Source of the DNA: Rheinheimera mangrovi
Lineage (GTDB): Bacteria > Pseudomonadota > Gammaproteobacteria > Enterobacterales > Alteromonadaceae
NCBI RefSeq assembly: GCF_003990335.1
Contig: NZ_CP034683.1
Location: 62,001 to 126,000, forward strand
DNA: 64,000 bases
Direction: 5' to 3'
Each line of letters begins with the position of its first letter. The stretch's first letter is position 1. Positions 46,461 to 55,460 of this stretch are shown one piece after another. Below the pieces are notes generated by a model. The model was not told the origin of the DNA. It ran no database searches and saw nothing but the letters and a program-made list of their open reading frames with translations. The position numbers and the translations under genes are program-made.

Positions 46461-47255
46461 GTGTCACAACCACTTCAGCAATTATTAGCCATTATGGCCA
46501 GACTTCGGGACCCGGAAAACGGCTGCCCCTGGGATAAAGAACAAACTTACCAAACCATAGTGCCTTATACGCTGGAAGAAGCCTATGAAGTGGCCGATGC
46601 GATAGCTCGTGAAGATTATGCCGAGTTAAAAGACGAGCTGGGCGACTTGTTATTTCAGGTGGTGTTTTACGCCCAGATTGCCAAAGAGGAAGGCCGTTTT
46701 GAGTTTGACGACTGCGCTCAGGCCATTAACGACAAACTGATCCGCCGCCATCCTCATGTGTTTGCTGATATGAATTTGGATAGCAGCAAAGCCGTGCTGC
46801 AAAACTGGGAAGCGATAAAAACCACAGAACGCACGGCCTCCGGCAAAACATCAGTACTGGACAATATCCCATTGGCGATGCCGGCATTAAGCCGGGCTTA
46901 CAAATTGCAAAAACGTTGTGCTCAAGTCGGGTTCGACTGGCCTGATGTAGAAGGGGCCTGGGATAAAGTGCAGGAAGAAATTCAGGAAGTCGCCGAATTA
47001 CCTGCAGGTGCGGCTGAGCTGGAAGAAGAGCTGGGAGATTTAATGTTTGCGCTGGTCAATGTAGTGCGTAAACAAGGTTTTGACCCGGAAAAAGTCATGC
47101 GCCAGGCCAACAATAAGTTTGAGCGGCGGTTTCGGCAGGTAGAACAGGCGCTGCTGGATCAAGGCTCTAGTCCGGCACAAAGCGATTTGGGTGCGATGGA
47201 GTCGTTGTGGTTAGAGGTAAAACAACAGGAAAAACAAGCAAAAATAAAAATTTAA
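46461..47255 (+). CDS. mazG: Nucleoside triphosphate pyrophosphohydrolase MazG
   Basis: 264 residues that hydrolyse NTPs to NMP and pyrophosphate; in E. coli it lowers ppGpp effects and removes abnormal nucleotides. Two MazG domains are visible: the first with GCPWDKEQTYQTIVPYTLEE and ELKDELGDLLFQVVFYAQ, the second with EIQEVAE and EEELGDLMFALVNVVRKQG, both with metal-binding ExxE/ExxD motifs. GTG start with AGGAC upstream. It follows relA, as in E. coli. Confidence 0.96.
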   Translation: MSQPLQQLLAIMARLRDPENGCPWDKEQTYQTIVPYTLEEAYEVADAIAREDYAELKDELGDLLFQVVFYAQIAKEEGRFEFDDCAQAINDKLIRRHPHVFADMNLDSSKAVLQNWEAIKTTERTASGKTSVLDNIPLAMPALSRAYKLQKRCAQVGFDWPDVEGAWDKVQEEIQEVAELPAGAAELEEELGDLMFALVNVVRKQGFDPEKVMRQANNKFERRFRQVEQALLDQGSSPAQSDLGAMESLWLEVKQQEKQAKIKI

Positions 47256-47340
47256 CGGTTAAAAACTGATCAAAACTTGACGCTTTTTTAATTTGTTCAA
47301 TACTCTGGTCTGGAATAATTAAAATATTAAAGCCAGATCA

Positions 47341-47673
47341 ATGACTAAGACATACCCCATATTTCTCTCCTGCCTCTGCCTGCTTTTTTTAAGCTCCTGC
47401 GCAGAGGACTATAGTTCCAGAATTAAAGCCCCCGAACTGACAGTGGTGAACTCCACTGGTGAAACCATAGACCGTATTGTCGAACGCTCCTGTGACGCCA
47501 ATGACGACAGCAACGACAGAGTACTGGCGCGTGAGCTGAAAACCGGCCGTAGTCTGGTGATCCCTCTGGCTGTAAGCTGCAGTAATCTGGAAGCTTTTAA
47601 CAAAGAAGGCAGGGTGGTTGGCCGTCAGGCTGAAGTGTCGACCCCACCTGACTTGTATTGGCAAATCTACTGA
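47341..47673 (+). CDS. Small hypothetical lipoprotein
   Basis: 110 residues with a lipobox (FLSSCAEDY) near residue 20. The mature part contains a beta-rich segment (LTVVNSTGETIDRIVERSC) and two further cysteines (RSCDAND, AVSCSN) that could form a disulfide. I do not recognise the family. It lies 51 bases upstream of a second lipoprotein gene in the same direction. Confidence 0.6.
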   Translation: MTKTYPIFLSCLCLLFLSSCAEDYSSRIKAPELTVVNSTGETIDRIVERSCDANDDSNDRVLARELKTGRSLVIPLAVSCSNLEAFNKEGRVVGRQAEVSTPPDLYWQIY

Positions 47674-47724
47674 TGCTCTATACGCACTGAACTTCCACTC
47701 GAATAAAGAAAAAGGAATAGAAGT

Positions 47725-48630
47725 ATGAATAATCTGTTGAAACTTATTTGTCTGACAGCACTTGCAGTATTGATGACAGGTTGTAGCTCTTATGACTATT
47801 ACCAGGTGGAATCGAATTTCAAAATGAGTGCGGCGAACGACAGAATTCCGGCTACTATCACCAAAGGGCAGGGCTTTGAGGCTAACTTCCCACGCCTGGC
47901 CACTATTGCGGTAAAGGCCCCTGATTTTTGTGTCAGCGAATCACAATCTCAGCGCACCGGTACAGCCCGCGCTGAAACCAATGTAATGCAAACCACTTGT
48001 GGTGTTGAAATGGCACAAATCGAAAGCTCGTTGGCCAAAGCGGGTTTTGGGGTGATCAGCTGGAAAGTACTGCAAAACGAAATGACAGTATCGACCTCCC
48101 ATCTGGATGCAGCGAAAAAACTCAGAGCAGATGCGATGTTTCAGATTAACTCGCTGGAGCGTGGAGTCACTCAGGCAGGTCAGGACGCACGCTGGGACAG
48201 ACGTTTTTACATCACGAATGGGGGCAGCAAAGTGCCGACAGCTGTCGACAGTTATATGGCCAATTTACTCGACACTTATGCCAAACAAAACGAACAAGCC
48301 ATGATCGCAGGTATTGAGGTACTAAGCGCCAGCATCAACGCCAGCGTGACTTTAGTCGAAAATGGCCGTGCTATTTGGTTTTACGAGTGGAACAATGTGC
48401 AATCGCAGGAAGATGCCGATCAAATAGTCGCTAACACTTATGTCTACTGTGTTGACGGCTACTGCCAGCCTTATGTACCGCAGGAATACGCCACTTACAA
48501 TGATCAATTGGTACAAGGCACCAGTGACGCTGTATCTATAGGCGCCAAAGCTGCAGACCGCCGCCGTTCAGTGCACGATAAGCTGATGAAGCAAGTCGTG
48601 GAAGATATGGTGGGGCGTTTTACTTTGTAA
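47725..48630 (+). CDS. Hypothetical lipoprotein
   Basis: 301 residues, lipobox LMTGCSSYDYY near residue 20. The domain beginning FPRLATIAVKAPDFCVSES and continuing VEMAQIESSLAKAGFGVISW, with LDAAKKLRADAMFQINSLE, resembles proteins that assemble near the outer membrane (a CsgG-like nucleotide-free alpha/beta fold), but I cannot assign it firmly. AAAAGGAAT precedes the ATG. A terminator follows it, so 47341-48630 may form a two-gene unit. Confidence 0.6.
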   Translation: MNNLLKLICLTALAVLMTGCSSYDYYQVESNFKMSAANDRIPATITKGQGFEANFPRLATIAVKAPDFCVSESQSQRTGTARAETNVMQTTCGVEMAQIESSLAKAGFGVISWKVLQNEMTVSTSHLDAAKKLRADAMFQINSLERGVTQAGQDARWDRRFYITNGGSKVPTAVDSYMANLLDTYAKQNEQAMIAGIEVLSASINASVTLVENGRAIWFYEWNNVQSQEDADQIVANTYVYCVDGYCQPYVPQEYATYNDQLVQGTSDAVSIGAKAADRRRSVHDKLMKQVVEDMVGRFTL

Positions 48631-48658
48631 TCTAAATGCACCGCTAGGTTATTTGGAC

Positions 48659-48688
48659 AAGGCCGCTTTTTAGCGGCTTTGTTTTTGG
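48659..48688 (+). terminator. Rho-independent terminator after the lipoprotein pair
   Basis: GCCGC / GCGGC stem with a T/A-rich loop followed by TTTGTTTTT. Confidence 0.8.
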
Positions 48689-48727
48689 TAGCGTTCGGTT
48701 AGGTTAAAAGCGTTTCGCCGCTGGCGA

Positions 48728-48899
48728 GATACTTTCTTTTGCTTCGCCAAAAGAAAGTATCCAAAGAAAGTGCAGGAAGCACTTTCTAACAGCCGAAGGC
48801 TGGCCCGCAGGGTGAATTGCAGGGATGCAATTCATAAAAGGCGACCCCAGGTGCAGCGACAACGCTTGCGTTGAACAGCTTTAGCTGGCCCCGAAGGGG
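48728..48899. repeat. Chain of seven consecutive perfect hairpins, non-coding
   Basis: Seven perfect inverted repeats follow one another: GATACTTTCTTTTG (14-bp arms, 48728-48761), AGAAAGTGC (9-bp, 48765-48787), CAGCC (48790-48802), GAATTGCA (8-bp, 48814-48833), CAACGC (48860-48873), CAGCT (48876-48887) and CCCC (48889-48899). Reading frames across it have no protein character. The remainder to about 49200 is GC-richer and holds one more stem (AAGCCAA/TTGGCTT). It could be a structured RNA, a repeat element or a nucleoid/recombination site; I do not recognise it. Confidence 0.6.
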
Positions 48900-49200
48900 T
48901 ACGAACGAAGTGAGTATAAAGCCCGGCCCAAAATCGTGCGTCCAAGGCGGCTGGGCAACTCGCTCGTCGCTACCGCTCCTCACTCAAACACTCCCAGCCT
49001 TAAAACCTTGGCCACCCAATTTTGTCTGGGTTGATTCGGGCTTTCGGTAAGCCAACAATTTGGCTTGCCGCCGAATAAACGTACTGAGCTCAGCGAAGTA
49101 CCGGTACCGCGCCCCAATGGGGGATTGGTGTCAGTAGTTGGAATTGATTTTCCAATGATCGACACCAAAGAGATAAAAGTAGCAATGACGCGCACTGTAA

Positions 49201-49215
49201 GACCTGACCCTGAGG
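49201..49215. repeat. MITE outer-arm motif
   Basis: GACCTGACCCTGAGG, the same 15-mer found at 32155, 33820 and 33864, stands alone here just past the 3' end of the DUF6236-like gene. It may mark a former repeat insertion. Confidence 0.6.
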
Positions 49216-49228
49216 TTGCTATCAATTC

Positions 49229-50068
49229 TCAGCCGAATTGCTCCCTTGCGCTCATTAGGTAAGCCAGCCCTTTTTGGTTCTGATACATGACTTCTGGAAC
49301 AGACTGTTTGATCAAGTTGAAGTTTATTGCTCCCAATACCGCACCAGCTGCGGCGCCAAGGGGTATAGGAAAACCAAATAAAGTTGCAGCACCTATACCC
49401 GCCAGCCCATGAGTGGATAGATTCGCTGGGTTCAAACTTAGAGAAAAAGATTTCATTATTCTCTTTGGAAAGCTTTCTTGCGTTACTCTATCAATATTTA
49501 ATATTGCCTCTTCTAGCCTATTCAACGTTTGAATTTTTGATCTCGGAACGTCATTCGAATTAACGATGTTTAGGTACAACTCACCTACATAATTTTTGAA
49601 AGCGATATATTCATCTTTTCTTCGTAACTTAAACTCTAATATATCCTCAAAAGGTACGTCAGAAGTTGGGACTGGCATACATTTATGCAGCTCAAATTCA
49701 ATCAGATTCTCTTCTTTAGCCCTATCACCGATTAAACAAAGAGCGTTTGAAGACTGGGCTAAACTCCATTGTCCAGGCTCTCGTTCGTTCATTATCCTAA
49801 AGGCTTCAATCTGGGTCTGAATAACACCGTAGCCAATATTCCCTGAAAACCGCTCGAGCCTGATATCAGTTCTTTGTAGTACCCCTTCATCAATTAAAAA
49901 CTGCAGTTCGGGACTTGTTCCTACATTTAGGATGTTACTAGTAGGAAATTCAATATGATCCCAATATAGCAAGCACTGACGCAGTGTTTGTCCCGACAAA
50001 CCTCGCAATTCTAAATTGCGTCCATCGAAACTAAAATCTGGAGAAATGATAATTCCTTTTTCTAACAC
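49229..50068 (-). CDS. DUF6236-like hypothetical protein, probably acquired
   Basis: 279 residues. The N-terminal KGIIISPDFSFDGRNLELRG and YWDHIEFPTSNILNVGTSPE resemble DUF6236-type proteins of unknown function; a hydrophobic C-terminal stretch (GLAGIGAATLFGFPIPLGAA, then AGAVLGAINF) suggests a membrane or self-associating segment. AGGAGGG lies 6 bases before GTG 50068, which I prefer to the ATG at 50128. The gene is clearly more AT-rich than its neighbours, stands alone and is bordered by repeat sequence, which argues for horizontal gain. A defence or toxin role is possible but unsupported. Confidence 0.6.
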   Translation of the reverse strand: MLEKGIIISPDFSFDGRNLELRGLSGQTLRQCLLYWDHIEFPTSNILNVGTSPELQFLIDEGVLQRTDIRLERFSGNIGYGVIQTQIEAFRIMNEREPGQWSLAQSSNALCLIGDRAKEENLIEFELHKCMPVPTSDVPFEDILEFKLRRKDEYIAFKNYVGELYLNIVNSNDVPRSKIQTLNRLEEAILNIDRVTQESFPKRIMKSFSLSLNPANLSTHGLAGIGAATLFGFPIPLGAAAGAVLGAINFNLIKQSVPEVMYQNQKGLAYLMSAREQFG

Positions 50069-50409
50069 GGTATCCCTCCTGAAGTCTATAACGCTTGTTA
50101 GACGATGCCACGCCCTCAAGTTGGGCATTATCTCGCCTTCTTTCTTGATACCAAATTAGCGCCAATGTACCTGTTTTTCAATGCTTTTGTTCTTAGATAC
50201 CTTAAATGGTTTCAGGCAAAATTTGTACACGCAGTGTGCTAGTTATTCTTTCATTTACTCAAACGCTGTAACAAGCGACTTAACTGCTGATTATCTAAGG
50301 TTTTAGACAACACATCAGCCCGCCTTAACAACTTATTCACCAAACTAAACCAACCGTCCGTGGTCTGCGTATAATATGAACTTTGTGATAACAAGCGGCG
50401 AGAGCTTTT
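50069..50409. other. Intergenic region with folE promoter and a protein-like antisense frame
   Basis: A perfect TATAAT at 50370-50375 lies 35 bases before folE; no good -35 is seen. On the minus strand 50251-50397 encodes about 48 codons ending WFSLVNKLLRRADVLSKTLD then NQQLSRLLQRLSK and a stop, which looks protein-like (amphipathic helices) but has no RBS. It may be the tail of a lost gene. Confidence 0.4.
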
Positions 50410-51054
50410 ATGTTAACTGAATCTGCTTTAGTGGTGCGCAGCGCTCTGGAAGCTGCGGGGCTGGAAACGCCTATGCTGGATAATGGTTTGTCGAGTGATC
50501 AGAAAAAACAGCGTTTAACTGAACTGATGACGCAAGTGGTGCAGACGCTTGGGCTGGATCTGAGTGACGATAGTCTGGCAGAAACTCCGGCTCGTATTGC
50601 CAAAATGTATGTGGATGAAGTGTTTTCTGGTTTGGATTACAGCACTTTTCCTAAGATTTCCATGATCGATAATAAAATGCGTGCAGAAGAAATGGTCAAG
50701 GTGCAGAACATTAGTTTTACCAGCACCTGTGAGCATCATTTTGTCACTATAGATGGCACTGCGACTGTAGCTTATATACCGGGCCAGAAAATTATTGGTT
50801 TGTCGAAGCTCAATCGTATAGTGAGGTTTTTTGCGCAGCGGCCGCAGGTGCAAGAGCGTTTAACTCAGCAAATTCAAGTGTCTTTGCAGGCCTTGTTGGG
50901 GGTGAAAGACGTAGCGGTCAGCATCGATGCTGTGCATTATTGTGTGAAGTCCCGTGGTGTGATGGATACCAGTTCCAGCACTAAGACTATGGCTTTGGGT
51001 GGTGCTTTTAAAACCGACGCTGCAACTCGATCTGAGTTTTTATCGAATTTTTAA
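50410..51054 (+). CDS. folE: GTP cyclohydrolase I
   Basis: 214-residue enzyme converting GTP to dihydroneopterin triphosphate, the first step of folate synthesis. Signature segments: [32 protein letters not shown] (zinc Cys and His), [20 protein letters not shown] and [15 protein letters not shown] with the second zinc cysteine. Length is normal. It is a single gene with its own promoter region. Confidence 0.97.
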   Translation: MLTESALVVRSALEAAGLETPMLDNGLSSDQKKQRLTELMTQVVQTLGLDLSDDSLAETPARIAKMYVDEVFSGLDYSTFPKISMIDNKMRAEEMVKVQNISFTSTCEHHFVTIDGTATVAYIPGQKIIGLSKLNRIVRFFAQRPQVQERLTQQIQVSLQALLGVKDVAVSIDAVHYCVKSRGVMDTSSSTKTMALGGAFKTDAATRSEFLSNF

Positions 51055-51148
51055 ACCATGCACCCCTGAATTACTCGGGGGATAAACTGGCTGATTGTGA
51101 TTACAACTGGCACACTAGGCGTATTACTAGTTGCCAAAGGTTGTTGCT

Positions 51149-51553
51149 ATGTTAGCCGGTATTCATCATGTGGCGCTGATTTGCAGTGATTATCAGCGCT
51201 CCAAGCATTTCTATACTGAAATTCTGGGTTTAAAAGTTCTGGCTGAACATTACAGAGCTGAACGCTTGTCTTACAAATTGGACTTACAGTTGCCTGATGG
51301 TAGCCAGTTGGAGTTATTTTCTTTTCCAAATCCACCGCCTCGCCCTAGTACACCTGAAGCTCAGGGCTTACGCCATCTGGCTTTTCAGGTGCTGGATGTC
51401 GCTCAGGTGGTATCACATTTAGAGCAGCATGGCATCGCAGCTGAGCCTGTGCGGATTGACCCCTATACAGAACGGGCTTATACCTTTTTTAAAGACCCTG
51501 ATGATCTGCCACTGGAACTTTACCAAATAGTGCCAACTGAGCTGAGGCGTTAA
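51149..51553 (+). CDS. VOC-family protein, YaeR-like
   Basis: 134 residues: IHHVALICSDYQRSKHFYTE, LPDGSQLELFSFPNPPPRPS, GLRHLAFQVLDV and FKDPDDLPLELYQ, the pattern of YaeR/GloA2-type VOC proteins with His and Glu metal ligands. Substrate unestablished. AAAGG lies upstream of ATG 51149; the frame to 51131 is only an extension. Its 3' end overlaps the convergent phosphodiesterase by 65 bases. Confidence 0.85.
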   Translation: MLAGIHHVALICSDYQRSKHFYTEILGLKVLAEHYRAERLSYKLDLQLPDGSQLELFSFPNPPPRPSTPEAQGLRHLAFQVLDVAQVVSHLEQHGIAAEPVRIDPYTERAYTFFKDPDDLPLELYQIVPTELRR

Positions 51554-52628
51554 AATCAAAGGCTGCAGCGGCTTTCGGTTGTATCGCCTGATAATCAAAA
51601 CCCAGAGCTGCAGCCAATGTTGCAGCCATCTGGCCTTGTTGCCAGCTTCCGTTGGTGCGAATTAAACCTGCAGCCGGAATCTCTGGCCCCATAGCGGCCA
51701 GCCAGATTTGTTCTGAGCCTGCTATTTGTGGCACTGGCCCTTTGTAACCTGGCACTGCTGTGCTTTTACCATGAGAGCGCCACTGAGCTGCTTCGCCACG
51801 GCCATGATCGGTGCTGATCAATAATGTGGTTTGGTCGCGGTAATAAGGGTCGTTTTGTAGTTCCTGCCATAAGTCGGCAATAAACTGATCACTGCGGTGA
51901 ATAGCCGCTAGGTACTGATCGTATTGGCCTAAATGGGCAAAATCGTCGGCTTCACCCAGGGCTATATACAGCACTTTAGGTTTATGCAGACGCATATGCT
52001 CCAGCGCAAATTCCTGAGTAAATACATCCAGTCGTACTGAAGCAAAAGGGCTGGGTGTTTTCGCCTGCAACTGGTTTAAATACTTTTGTTTTTCGCTCAG
52101 TTTACCTTGTTCCGACATAAAACCTGCATTCACCGTCAGGCCTGAACGCTTTGTATTTAAAATGTAAGGGAATAACTCCCAGGAGCCAAAAGCCGCAACT
52201 TTATGCCGCATTTGAGGTTGTTGGTTTAACCATTCCAGTACTGTGACATTAGGGTTGGCTATTTTGTTATTGCTGTGAATAGCCGGGTCGGAAAAACCAG
52301 CCAGTAATTCCTGATAACCAGGGTAAGAAATCTGATAAGGGTTGCTGACATTAATGGCCGACCCCTGACTGCGGTCGCCGACCGTAATGCCGCGCTGCTT
52401 CACTGTGTTATGTAAAAAGGGCATTAAAAGGTCTGGCTGGCCTGGTTTAAAGGCCCGGATCAATTCCGGTGTTTTCACCCACTGGGATTGTTGATTAAGG
52501 GTTGGATCTGCTCCGGCAAAAACTTCCTGCCAACGCACTCCGTCTATGCTGACCAATACAACTTTAGGTTCAGCCTTCAGGCTAAGTGGCAGTAAAAACA
52601 CCAGTAACACAAGCCAGTTTAACTTCAT
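51489..52628 (-). CDS. Secreted phosphodiesterase / alkaline-phosphatase superfamily protein
   Basis: 379 residues with a signal peptide (LVLLVFLLPLSLKAEPK). Metal-site motifs of the alkaline-phosphatase/nucleotide-pyrophosphatase superfamily: VLVSIDGVRW (Asp), the presumed nucleophile Ser in PYQISYPGYQELL, EADDFAHLG and STDHGRGEAAQWRSHG. Some relatives use Thr at the nucleophile. Likely acts on phosphate esters in the periplasm; substrate unknown. I chose ATG 52628 because the signal peptide starts there. Confidence 0.82.
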   Translation of the reverse strand: MKLNWLVLLVFLLPLSLKAEPKVVLVSIDGVRWQEVFAGADPTLNQQSQWVKTPELIRAFKPGQPDLLMPFLHNTVKQRGITVGDRSQGSAINVSNPYQISYPGYQELLAGFSDPAIHSNNKIANPNVTVLEWLNQQPQMRHKVAAFGSWELFPYILNTKRSGLTVNAGFMSEQGKLSEKQKYLNQLQAKTPSPFASVRLDVFTQEFALEHMRLHKPKVLYIALGEADDFAHLGQYDQYLAAIHRSDQFIADLWQELQNDPYYRDQTTLLISTDHGRGEAAQWRSHGKSTAVPGYKGPVPQIAGSEQIWLAAMGPEIPAAGLIRTNGSWQQGQMAATLAAALGFDYQAIQPKAAAAFDFNASAQLALFGKVPVADHQGL

Positions 52629-52799
52629 CGTTTTACCCCAACAGCAGTGGATTGGGGCAGATCCTGCCAGTGGCACATGACAACAAAGCTTAAAACTGAT
52701 GGCAATTCGGTGACATCAATAGTATTCAGGCTAAAAAAGCTTGCGTTGGCTCTGTTCTGCGCTGAAGATAGCCTTCTATAAAAATAGCCGTCTGGAAGT

Positions 52800-52925
52800 A
52801 TACCCGTCGCCCTTGAAGCTGCAGCTTTGTTGACTACGCCATCTCGCCCCAGTCACATAGGTTAACTATGCTCCTGGGGTCTCACAGGCTTGTCGCCTCG
52901 CCGCAATTTCAAGTTGCTTGGGTAT
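52800..52925 (-). repeat. Dispersed palindromic repeat, copy B
   Basis: ATACCC...GGGTAT termini, 126 bp, in the reverse orientation to copies A, C and D. It contains CCCAGTCACATAG...CTATG-CTCCTGGGG, the internal hairpin of the family, and lies 42 bases before the symporter start codon. Confidence 0.85.
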
Positions 52926-52967
52926 ATATAACAGGCGGTAAAAATAAAAATACCAAGGTGCGTGTCT

Positions 52968-54359
52968 ATGTCCGATTTTAGTTTTCAGCAGGCCTTTGAA
53001 TGGTTAAGTTCTGCCATTGCCTCACTAGTGTTTTATGCCATTCCTATTAACGGTGCTGCTTTACCTGTCACAGTGCTTTGGCTGGTACTGGGCGCTATTG
53101 TCTTTACCTGTTATCTGGGGTTTATCAATATCCGTGGTTTTCGCCATGCGATACGGGTGGTGCGTGGCGATTACGCCGATAAAACCGACAAAGGCGATAT
53201 CACTCAGTTTCAGGCCTTGTCTGCGGCTTTATCCGGCACAGTGGGCACAGGCAATATTGCTGGTGTGGCTGTAGCCATAGCTTTGGGTGGGCCTGGAGCG
53301 ACCTTCTGGATGATAGTGGCTGGCTTTTTGGGCATGACCACTAAGTTTGTCGAATGCACGCTGGCGGTGAAATACCGGGTCTATAACGCCGATGGCAGCA
53401 CTTCGGGTGGCCCTATGTACTACATCAAAGCGGCTTTGGATAAATACGGTTTGCCCCGGGTCGGTAGTTTTTTAGCCGCCTTTTTTGCTATTGCCTGTGT
53501 CTTTGGTTCGGCCGGTTTTGTCCACGTGAATCAGGGCTTTTCGCAAGTCAAACTGGTGACAGGTTTTGATAACGCCTGGGTGTTTGGCCTCATTTATTCA
53601 TTTTTGGTTGGCCTGGTCATAGTGGGCGGCATTCAAAGTATTGCCCGTGTCACCAGTAAATTAGTGCCTTTGATGTGCGCAATTTATTTGTCGGCGGCAT
53701 TTGTATTTTTGGCTATGCATTTTGACGCTATTCCGGCGGCCATTTGGACCATATTGAAAAGCGCTTTTGCGCCTGAAGCTGCTTATGGTGGCGTGATAGG
53801 TGTCATTATTCAGGGCTTTCGCCGCGCTGCTTATTCCAACGAAGCTGGTATTGGTTCCTCGCCTATAGCGCATTCAGCTGCCCGCACTAAAGATCCTGTG
53901 TCTGAAGGTTTTGTTGGTTTGTTGGAGCCTTTTATCGACACTGTCGTCATTTGTACTATTTCCGCCTTAGTGATAGTGGTCAGCGGCGTTTATCTGCAGC
54001 CTGGTCTGGATGGTGTGCAAATGACGTCCGCTGCTTTTGGTTCCGTCTTTGACTGGTTTCCGCTGGTGCTGATGGTCGCATTGCTGCTCTTTGGTTATTC
54101 CACTGTCGTCAGTTGGTCTTTTTATGGCCTGAAGTCCTGGACTTATTTATTTGGCCACAGCGATTTTACCCAGCGTAGTTTTAAAATACTGTTTTGTTGT
54201 GTGGTGGCTATTGGGGCTGTGCCTAATATGCTGGCGGTGTTTGATTTTATCGATTCGATGATCTTTTTAATGGCGGTACCGAATATTCTGGCGTTGTATT
54301 TGTTATTGCCGGAAGTAAAGCAGGATTTAAAGGCCTACCTTTTAAAGCGCAAGGGTTAA
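52968..54359 (+). CDS. Sodium:alanine symporter (AGCS family)
   Basis: About 463 residues, 10 or more membrane spans. Hallmarks: GTVGTGNIAGVAVAIALGGPG, TKFVECTLAVKYR, GGPMYYI and the family signature NEAGIGSSPIAHSAAR. It imports alanine or glycine with Na+ (or H+). I prefer ATG 52968 (AAGG 9 bases upstream) to GTG 52962. It stands alone between repeat copies B and C. Confidence 0.95.
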   Translation: MSDFSFQQAFEWLSSAIASLVFYAIPINGAALPVTVLWLVLGAIVFTCYLGFINIRGFRHAIRVVRGDYADKTDKGDITQFQALSAALSGTVGTGNIAGVAVAIALGGPGATFWMIVAGFLGMTTKFVECTLAVKYRVYNADGSTSGGPMYYIKAALDKYGLPRVGSFLAAFFAIACVFGSAGFVHVNQGFSQVKLVTGFDNAWVFGLIYSFLVGLVIVGGIQSIARVTSKLVPLMCAIYLSAAFVFLAMHFDAIPAAIWTILKSAFAPEAAYGGVIGVIIQGFRRAAYSNEAGIGSSPIAHSAARTKDPVSEGFVGLLEPFIDTVVICTISALVIVVSGVYLQPGLDGVQMTSAAFGSVFDWFPLVLMVALLLFGYSTVVSWSFYGLKSWTYLFGHSDFTQRSFKILFCCVVAIGAVPNMLAVFDFIDSMIFLMAVPNILALYLLLPEVKQDLKAYLLKRKG

Positions 54360-54385
54360 AACTTAAAGGCCAAAGAATACACTGC

Positions 54386-54634
54386 ATACCCTAAATCATT
54401 GGAGTTGCAGTAAGGCGACAAGGGAGTGAGACCCCAGGAACATAGACCTCTATGTGACTGGGGCGAAGGAGCGCAGTCAACAAAACTGCAGCTTCAAGGA
54501 TGACGGGTATTCCCCTAAATCATTGGAGTTGCAGTAAGGCGACAAGAGAGTGAGACCCCAGGAACATAGACCTCTATGTGACTGGGGCGAAGGAGCGCAG
54601 TCAACAAAACTGCAGCTTCAAGGATGACGGGTAT
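54386..54634 (+). repeat. Dispersed palindromic repeat, tandem copies C and D
   Basis: Two adjacent ~125-bp copies (54386-54510 and 54511-54634) that are nearly identical. Each can fold: outer arms ATACCC/GGGTAT with TTGGAGTTGCAG against CTGCAGCTTCAA, and inner CCCCAG..ACATAG / CTATGT..CTGGGG. The last base coincides with the stop codon of the DUF3010 gene. Confidence 0.9.
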
Positions 54635-55056
54635 TACTTAGCCAGGTAAGCGTAGGCGGTGATAAAAGCAGTTTCCTGAAAACCTTTTAAGCCTGTTTCT
54701 TTAAAGTCAACAGGCACAGGATGACGTGACAGTTGCTCTTTTATAAAAGCGCTGGTCAGAATTTCAGTTTTGACATCAGGTAATAACTGCAGTGCAGCTT
54801 CCATCTTAAAACCTACAGCTCCACCGGCAAACTTGCCTTTTTGTGGTCTTTCCCGAATCACAAAAGTATCGATTTTGTAGTCTTCAGCCAGTTTGGCAAA
54901 AACAAATTGGAATTTCTTCATTTGCTCACTGTCCTGATCTTTTAACAGCGGCAAACGCACAGTGCGGCAGTCCGGAATATCAAACAGGCCGTTATTGGCA
55001 GCCAACAAACATAAAATGGCTTCACTGCCTTTCATTTCAACACCACAAACGCGCAT
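54634..55056 (-). CDS. DUF3010 family protein
   Basis: 140 residues matching DUF3010: MRVCGVEMKGSEAILCLLAA at the start, KFQFVFAKLAEDYKIDTFVI, GKFAGGAVGFKMEAALQLL, and GFQETAFITAYAYLAK at the end. The fold resembles an RNase H-like domain, but no function is established. Its gene ends directly in repeat copy D. Confidence 0.85.
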   Translation of the reverse strand: MRVCGVEMKGSEAILCLLAANNGLFDIPDCRTVRLPLLKDQDSEQMKKFQFVFAKLAEDYKIDTFVIRERPQKGKFAGGAVGFKMEAALQLLPDVKTEILTSAFIKEQLSRHPVPVDFKETGLKGFQETAFITAYAYLAK

Positions 55057-55195
55057 AGGAATTTCTCTCTAACTCAAGTTGAGCATATTATGACAGCTAA
55101 ATACGGAAAAACTATAGCCAGGCTGATTGATGTTGCATGCAAGAAGATAAAGCAGGCTGTCAACTGTAGGGGCGTGGGTTTATCCCCGCCCGTGT

Positions 55196-55459
55196 GGCTG
55201 CAAGTCGGCGGGAAAGCCCCTAAGTAATTGCTGTCAGAGCGAGGCGACAAGGGATTGAGTCCCATGGAGCATAGTTCACTATGCGACTTGGGCGAAAGCG
55301 CGCAGTCGACGACGCTATGGCTGCAAGTCGGCGGGGAACCCCCTAAGTAATTGCTGTCAGAGCGAGGCGACAAGGGATTGAGTCCCATGGAGCATAGTTC
55401 ACTATGCGACTTGGGCGAAAGCGCGCAGTCGACGACGCTATGGCTGCAAGTACGACGGG
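55196..55459 (+). repeat. Dispersed palindromic repeat, tandem copies E and F (123-bp period)
   Basis: Two tandem units with a 123-bp period plus a partial third at the left edge (GGCTGCAAGTCGGCGGG at 55196 and 55319). They are diverged from C/D but keep AGGCGACAAGGGA, the CATAG/CTATG hairpin and GCGCAGTCGACGACG. A 129-codon frame across them is a product of the repeat and not a gene. Confidence 0.85.
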
Positions 55460-55460
55460 G

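Noticed and set aside
54386..55459. CRISPR array
   Set aside because: Units are ~123-125 bp, directly adjacent and without unique spacers; no cas genes are present.
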